Position numbers and translations under genes: made by a program
Shown here: positions 7,790-9,573 of the stretch, piece after piece
How the letters are laid out: the number at the start of each line of letters is the position of its first letter
Position numbering within the stretch: position 1 is the first letter of the stretch
The notes under the pieces: model-generated
Database searches by the model: none
What the model was told of the DNA's origin: nothing
The model's input: only the letters and a program-made list of their open reading frames with translations
Origin: Bacteroidales bacterium UBA1735
Lineage (GTDB): Bacteria; Bacteroidota; Bacteroidia; Bacteroidales; Paludibacteraceae
DNA: 9,573 nt
Reading direction: 5' to 3'
Assembly: GCA_002315745.1 (NCBI GenBank)
Contig: DCID01000007.1
Coordinates: 84,281 to 93,853 of the forward strand

Positions 7790-7824
7790 CTCTAAACTCT
7801 AAACTCTAAACTCTAAACTCTAAA
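7724..7824 (-). repeat. Inverted leader repeat, right arm (heptamers plus signal-peptide codons)
   Basis: This is the minus-strand counterpart of 2917-3003. It has five TTTAGAG units, then GTG and 21 further codons that encode MKGCRIVIVAFLMLGLTAQAQ plus Asn, against MKGYRIVIVAFLMFGLTARAQ plus Asn in the left arm. Only three residues differ, and three of the eight base differences are synonymous (gca/gcg, gga/ggg, aca/act). The two arms point towards each other across 4,720 bp (3004-7723). Confidence 0.9.
7790..7824 (-). repeat. Tandem heptamer array (TTTAGAG)x5
   Basis: Five perfect TTTAGAG copies on the minus strand occupy the entire 35 bp between the TAG stop of the OmpH-like gene (7825-7827) and the GTG start of the Wzi-like gene (7787-7789). 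The array is two units longer than the one before porT, so the stop-to-start distance differs by 14 bp between the two loci, consistent with replication slippage. Confidence 0.95.
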
Positions 7825-8454
7825 CTACTTCCCGTACCGTGCATTCAATCCTTCGATCACCTCGTCGGTCACATCGTAACCTGCTACCTTATTGAGTACA
7901 GCAGCCTCGTTGAGAATAAGGTGATAGCGACCATCCGCATTAAAGTCCTTGAGGAACAGTTGGATAGAGTCTGCCAACTGCTGGGTCAGTTCCTGTTGCT
8001 GTTGCGCAAAGTCATTGCTCAGTTTCTGACGCAGAGCCTCTAGATCTTGTTGTTTTTTCTCTAACTGCTGACCTTTGTTTTGCAGACGAGCCTGCTCCGA
8101 TTCTGCACGTTCACGGCTCAGGAAAGCACCTGCTTCCACTTTACGTTGAAAATCAATCGCGTCACGTTGGAAAGTCTCGTACTCCTTTTGAAAAGCGCGT
8201 GCTTTGGTATCCAATTGTACCATCGAACTCTCGTAACTAGACATCAACTTCTCACTGGACTCCACAGCCAATGTGTAATGTTTTAAGATCGAGTCCGTGT
8301 TCACGATACCAATAGACATCAACTGTCCTTCTACGACTACTTCATCATTTTGCACTTGGGCAGGTTTATTACCTTTCCCTACTAACACGATCACTAACAG
8401 GGCTACTACAGCCACTGCCAACACAGCATTAATTGCTCCTTGAATTTTGTTCAT
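7825..8454 (-). CDS. OmpH/Skp-family periplasmic chaperone-like protein
   Basis: Skp/OmpH proteins hold unfolded outer-membrane proteins in the periplasm; Bacteroidota carry several paralogues. The 209-residue protein has a single N-terminal hydrophobic segment at about residues 8-26 (INAVLAVAVVALLVIVLVG) that looks like a membrane anchor, with no clear signal peptidase site. A short beta segment SIGIVNTDSILKHY follows, as in OmpH members. A long Gln/Glu/Lys-rich coiled coil spans about residues 65-165 (LQNKGQQLEKKQQDLEALRQ). The conserved C-terminal part YHLILNEAAVLNKVAGYDVTDEVIEGLNARYG resembles the family pattern in which residues after the coil pack back on the body. It sits in an operon between a 65-residue membrane protein (21-bp gap) and the Wzi-like barrel (35-bp heptamer gap), a fitting location for a barrel chaperone. 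No paralogue name is assigned. Confidence 0.88.
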   Translation of the reverse strand: MNKIQGAINAVLAVAVVALLVIVLVGKGNKPAQVQNDEVVVEGQLMSIGIVNTDSILKHYTLAVESSEKLMSSYESSMVQLDTKARAFQKEYETFQRDAIDFQRKVEAGAFLSRERAESEQARLQNKGQQLEKKQQDLEALRQKLSNDFAQQQQELTQQLADSIQLFLKDFNADGRYHLILNEAAVLNKVAGYDVTDEVIEGLNARYGK

Positions 8455-8458
8455 ACTT

Positions 8459-8487
8459 TCTATAATTCTATTTGTCTATAATTCTAT
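8459..8487 (-). repeat. 13-bp direct repeat around the small-gene stop and ompH translation start region
   Basis: The plus-strand sequence TCTATAATTCTAT occurs at 8459-8471 and again at 8475-8487, with a 3-bp spacer and a 16-bp period. The right copy contains the end of the 65-residue gene, including its TAG stop (8476-8478). The left copy ends 4 bp before the ATG of the OmpH-like gene, so the duplication supplies most of that gene's AT-rich translation-initiation region. Confidence 0.85.
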
Positions 8488-8673
8488 CTTTTCTTTACTC
8501 CTTGCCTCGCGATCTTGGCTCACTGCACAATGTATGCCTCGCTCTTGCATGCGTTTATTCTGCGATATATGCTGACTGGAGAACCTCCCATTTTTCTTCA
8601 GGAGCACCCTAACACATAGCAGTAACATCGCTATTGCTACAGCTGCAATCGCTATGCCAATGGCTTTGAGCAT
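8476..8673 (-). CDS. Small single-pass membrane protein of unknown function
   Basis: A 65-residue protein with one transmembrane helix (about residues 3-24, LKAIGIAIAAVAIAMLLLCV), a basic RVLLKK stop-transfer segment, and a hydrophilic tail GRFSSQHISQNKRMQERGIHCAVSQD that ends in charged residues. A pattern of the form K-G-x-F-...-H-...-N-K-...-R-G-I-x-C-...-Q-D-x-E-A is familiar from short uncharacterised Bacteroidota membrane proteins, but this is recollection and no function is claimed. The positive tail after the helix suggests Nout-Cin topology with the Cys in the cytosol. ATG at 8673 is preferred to the adjacent in-frame TTG at 8676, because it forms a TGATG overlap with the stop of the preceding gene. 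The coupled position between two envelope genes, and the conserved-looking tail, argue that it is real. Confidence 0.72.
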   Translation of the reverse strand: MLKAIGIAIAAVAIAMLLLCVRVLLKKNGRFSSQHISQNKRMQERGIHCAVSQDREARSKEKIEL

Positions 8674-9443
8674 CAATACATCTCTTTTAAGAGAGCGGGA
8701 CGACCAAGGCTAACGCCCACCTTGATGTAACCATAGTGGTCGTTAAAGAAACTATTACTATACAGATTATATCCCACACCTACCGTGAAATATTTTAACT
8801 CTGCTCCTAGACCAAACTGGAAATAGAAACCGCTATTGGGTGCGATATCACCATTATAAACGGGTCCACTTGGATACATCGAGCAATCCACAGAGTATGT
8901 GCCTGTCATGCCCACATAACCACCTATACCTAAATCAAAGAACGGATAGCACCGGCTATCGGTAGGGACATAGATGCGCAAATCGGCATAGATAGGAGCA
9001 ACCCATGTATTCGCCTTACAAGTTCCGTGCGTAAAGAGCGATGTTGTCGTATTATCATACACCGCCGTTTTACCCCAATCGCCAAAGAAACTGAAAGCGG
9101 CACCAAAATAGACGTACTCACGATAACGGAAACCGAGACCGCCACCCATGCTCACACCACCTATTTGGCACGGATCAGAGATCCATTGATGGCCCGTGGA
9201 GAAATCGGTGATAATCCATCCTGGAGCACGTGAGAATAGACCATAGATGTCGATATTAGCCTGAAAACCGAAATCGGAAGAAACACCATGTTTAGGTTCC
9301 TTATTATGGAAGATCTCGGCTGGTTTAGAAGATTGTTCTTCATTCACGCCAAAGGCTACCTGAACCTCTTTCTGTGCCTCACTTTGTGCGCACATCATCA
9401 CGGAGATAAGAGCCACTGCTCCCAATAAAAATAGTTTTTTCAT
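8673..9443 (-). CDS. Outer membrane beta-barrel protein, uncharacterised
   Basis: A 256-residue secreted barrel-type protein and first gene of the leftward operon. A signal peptide MKKLFLLGAVALISVMMCAQSEAQ is followed by a variable linker (about residues 25-55), then alternating barrel strands: HGVSSDFGFQANIDIYGLF, GGVSMGGGLGFRYREYVYFGAAFSFFG, WVAPIYADLRIYVP, YPFFDLGIGGYVGM, YFQFGLGAELKYFTVGVGYNLYS, and YIKVGVSLG. This is the pattern of the outer-membrane beta-barrel (PorT/OmpW-like) superfamily, with no named subfamily recognised. Four Cys lie in the mature chain (DPCQIGG, GTCKAN, SRCYPF, VDCSMY). The ATG at 9443 is chosen; an ATG two codons earlier (9449, MTMKKL) is equally possible. The frame is open further upstream to 9518, but that part runs through the promoter and rRNA terminator and is not coding. 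The stop overlaps the next start (TGATG). Confidence 0.8.
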   Translation of the reverse strand: MKKLFLLGAVALISVMMCAQSEAQKEVQVAFGVNEEQSSKPAEIFHNKEPKHGVSSDFGFQANIDIYGLFSRAPGWIITDFSTGHQWISDPCQIGGVSMGGGLGFRYREYVYFGAAFSFFGDWGKTAVYDNTTTSLFTHGTCKANTWVAPIYADLRIYVPTDSRCYPFFDLGIGGYVGMTGTYSVDCSMYPSGPVYNGDIAPNSGFYFQFGLGAELKYFTVGVGYNLYSNSFFNDHYGYIKVGVSLGRPALLKEMY

Positions 9444-9466
9444 TGTCATAATTGCAAATAACGCTG

Positions 9467-9498
9467 CAAAGATACTACATTTTTTTGGAATACGCAAA
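9467..9498 (-). promoter_or_regulatory. Bacteroidetes-type housekeeping promoter of the barrel-ompH-wzi-ribF operon
   Basis: On the minus strand a TATCTTTG at 9467-9474 matches the TAnnTTTG (-7) element exactly, and TTTG at 9495-9498 matches the -33 element with a 20-bp spacer. The ATG at 9443 is 24 bp past the -7 element, which leaves a short leader. It is the only consensus-quality promoter seen in the window, so it probably drives the whole leftward string. Confidence 0.85.
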
Positions 9499-9507
9499 TA
9501 ATGCAGC

Positions 9508-9548
9508 AAAAAAAACAAAGAACCCCGAAGATTTCTCTTCGAGGTTCT
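9508..9548 (-). terminator. Intrinsic terminator of the rRNA operon
   Basis: On the minus strand, a 13-bp stem (arms 9536-9548 and 9519-9531, one G-U pair) encloses a GAAA tetraloop (9532-9535). It is followed by TTTGTTTTTTTT (9508-9519, overlapping the final base pair). It begins about 5 bases after the 5S rRNA 3' end and before the promoter of the barrel gene, the expected place for the end of an rRNA transcript. Confidence 0.92.
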
Positions 9549-9553
9549 GAAAA

Positions 9554-9573
9554 TGGCGGCTACCTACTCTCCC
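9554..9573 (-). rRNA. rrf: 5S rRNA, 3' terminal fragment
   Basis: The minus strand reads GGGAGAGTAGGTAGCCGCCA, the highly conserved 3' arm of bacterial 5S rRNA (helix I/V region; many species have GGGAGAGTAGGTCGCCGCCA). Only the last 20 or so bases are inside the window; the rest of the gene, and presumably 23S and 16S, lie beyond position 9573. The strong terminator immediately downstream supports the call. The exact 3' base is approximate. Confidence 0.88.

Noticed and set aside
2917..7824. Heptamer-bearing inverted repeats as ends of an insertion sequence or transposon
   Set aside because: No transposase or integrase lies between them, no target duplication is visible outside them, and the arms contain functional start and signal-peptide codons.
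7790..7824. Heptamer array as a CRISPR remnant
   Set aside because: The units are directly adjacent 7-mers with no spacers, and no cas gene is present.
9444..9518. N-terminal extension of the barrel ORF to 9518
   Set aside because: It would be translated through the -33/-7 promoter elements and the poly-T of the rRNA terminator; the signal peptide begins at 9443 (or 9449).

Overview
The window looks like chromosomal DNA from a member of the Bacteroidota, most likely of the order Bacteroidales. The evidence is a CarboxypepD_reg-fronted TonB-dependent-type receptor, a PorT protein of the type IX secretion / gliding system, a Wzi-like barrel of the Bacteroidota type, and one promoter that fits the Bacteroidetes consensus (TTTG / 20 bp / TAnnTTTG). 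No transposase, integrase, phage gene, tRNA or CRISPR array was seen. It is a dense cell-envelope region in which nearly every gene touches or overlaps the next.

The plus strand (1-5266) carries the 3' part of aroQ (type II 3-dehydroquinase). It overlaps by 41 bp an 849-residue outer-membrane receptor. A (TTTAGAG)x3 array follows, then porT from a GTG start, then a beta-helix lipoprotein from a TTG start that overlaps the porT stop by 8 bp. The minus strand (read from 9573 down to 5070) carries the last bases of a 5S rRNA gene, its intrinsic terminator, and a clear promoter. Next come a 256-residue outer-membrane barrel, a 65-residue membrane protein (TGATG junction), an OmpH/Skp-like protein, a (TTTAGAG)x5 array, a 615-residue Wzi-like barrel from a GTG start, and ribF (TAATG junction). 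The two gene strings converge: the lipoprotein ORF runs 197 bp into the antisense of ribF.

The most unusual feature is a pair of inverted leader copies at 2917-3003 and 7724-7824. Each has a TAG stop of the upstream gene, then TTTAGAG heptamers (3 against 5 copies), then a GTG start and a nearly identical 22-residue signal peptide. The similarity ends at about the signal-peptide cleavage site, and the two mature proteins (PorT and the Wzi-like protein) are unrelated. Either an expression-plus-secretion leader was copied between genes, or this is a pair of recombination sites around a 4.7 kb segment.

Functionally the set is about building and populating the outer membrane (receptor, PorT, lipoprotein, OmpH chaperone, two barrels), with two metabolic passengers, aroQ (shikimate pathway) and ribF (FMN/FAD synthesis). 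No gene-free stretch longer than 300 bp exists; the longest is about 110 bp, at 9444-9553, and it holds the promoter and terminator.
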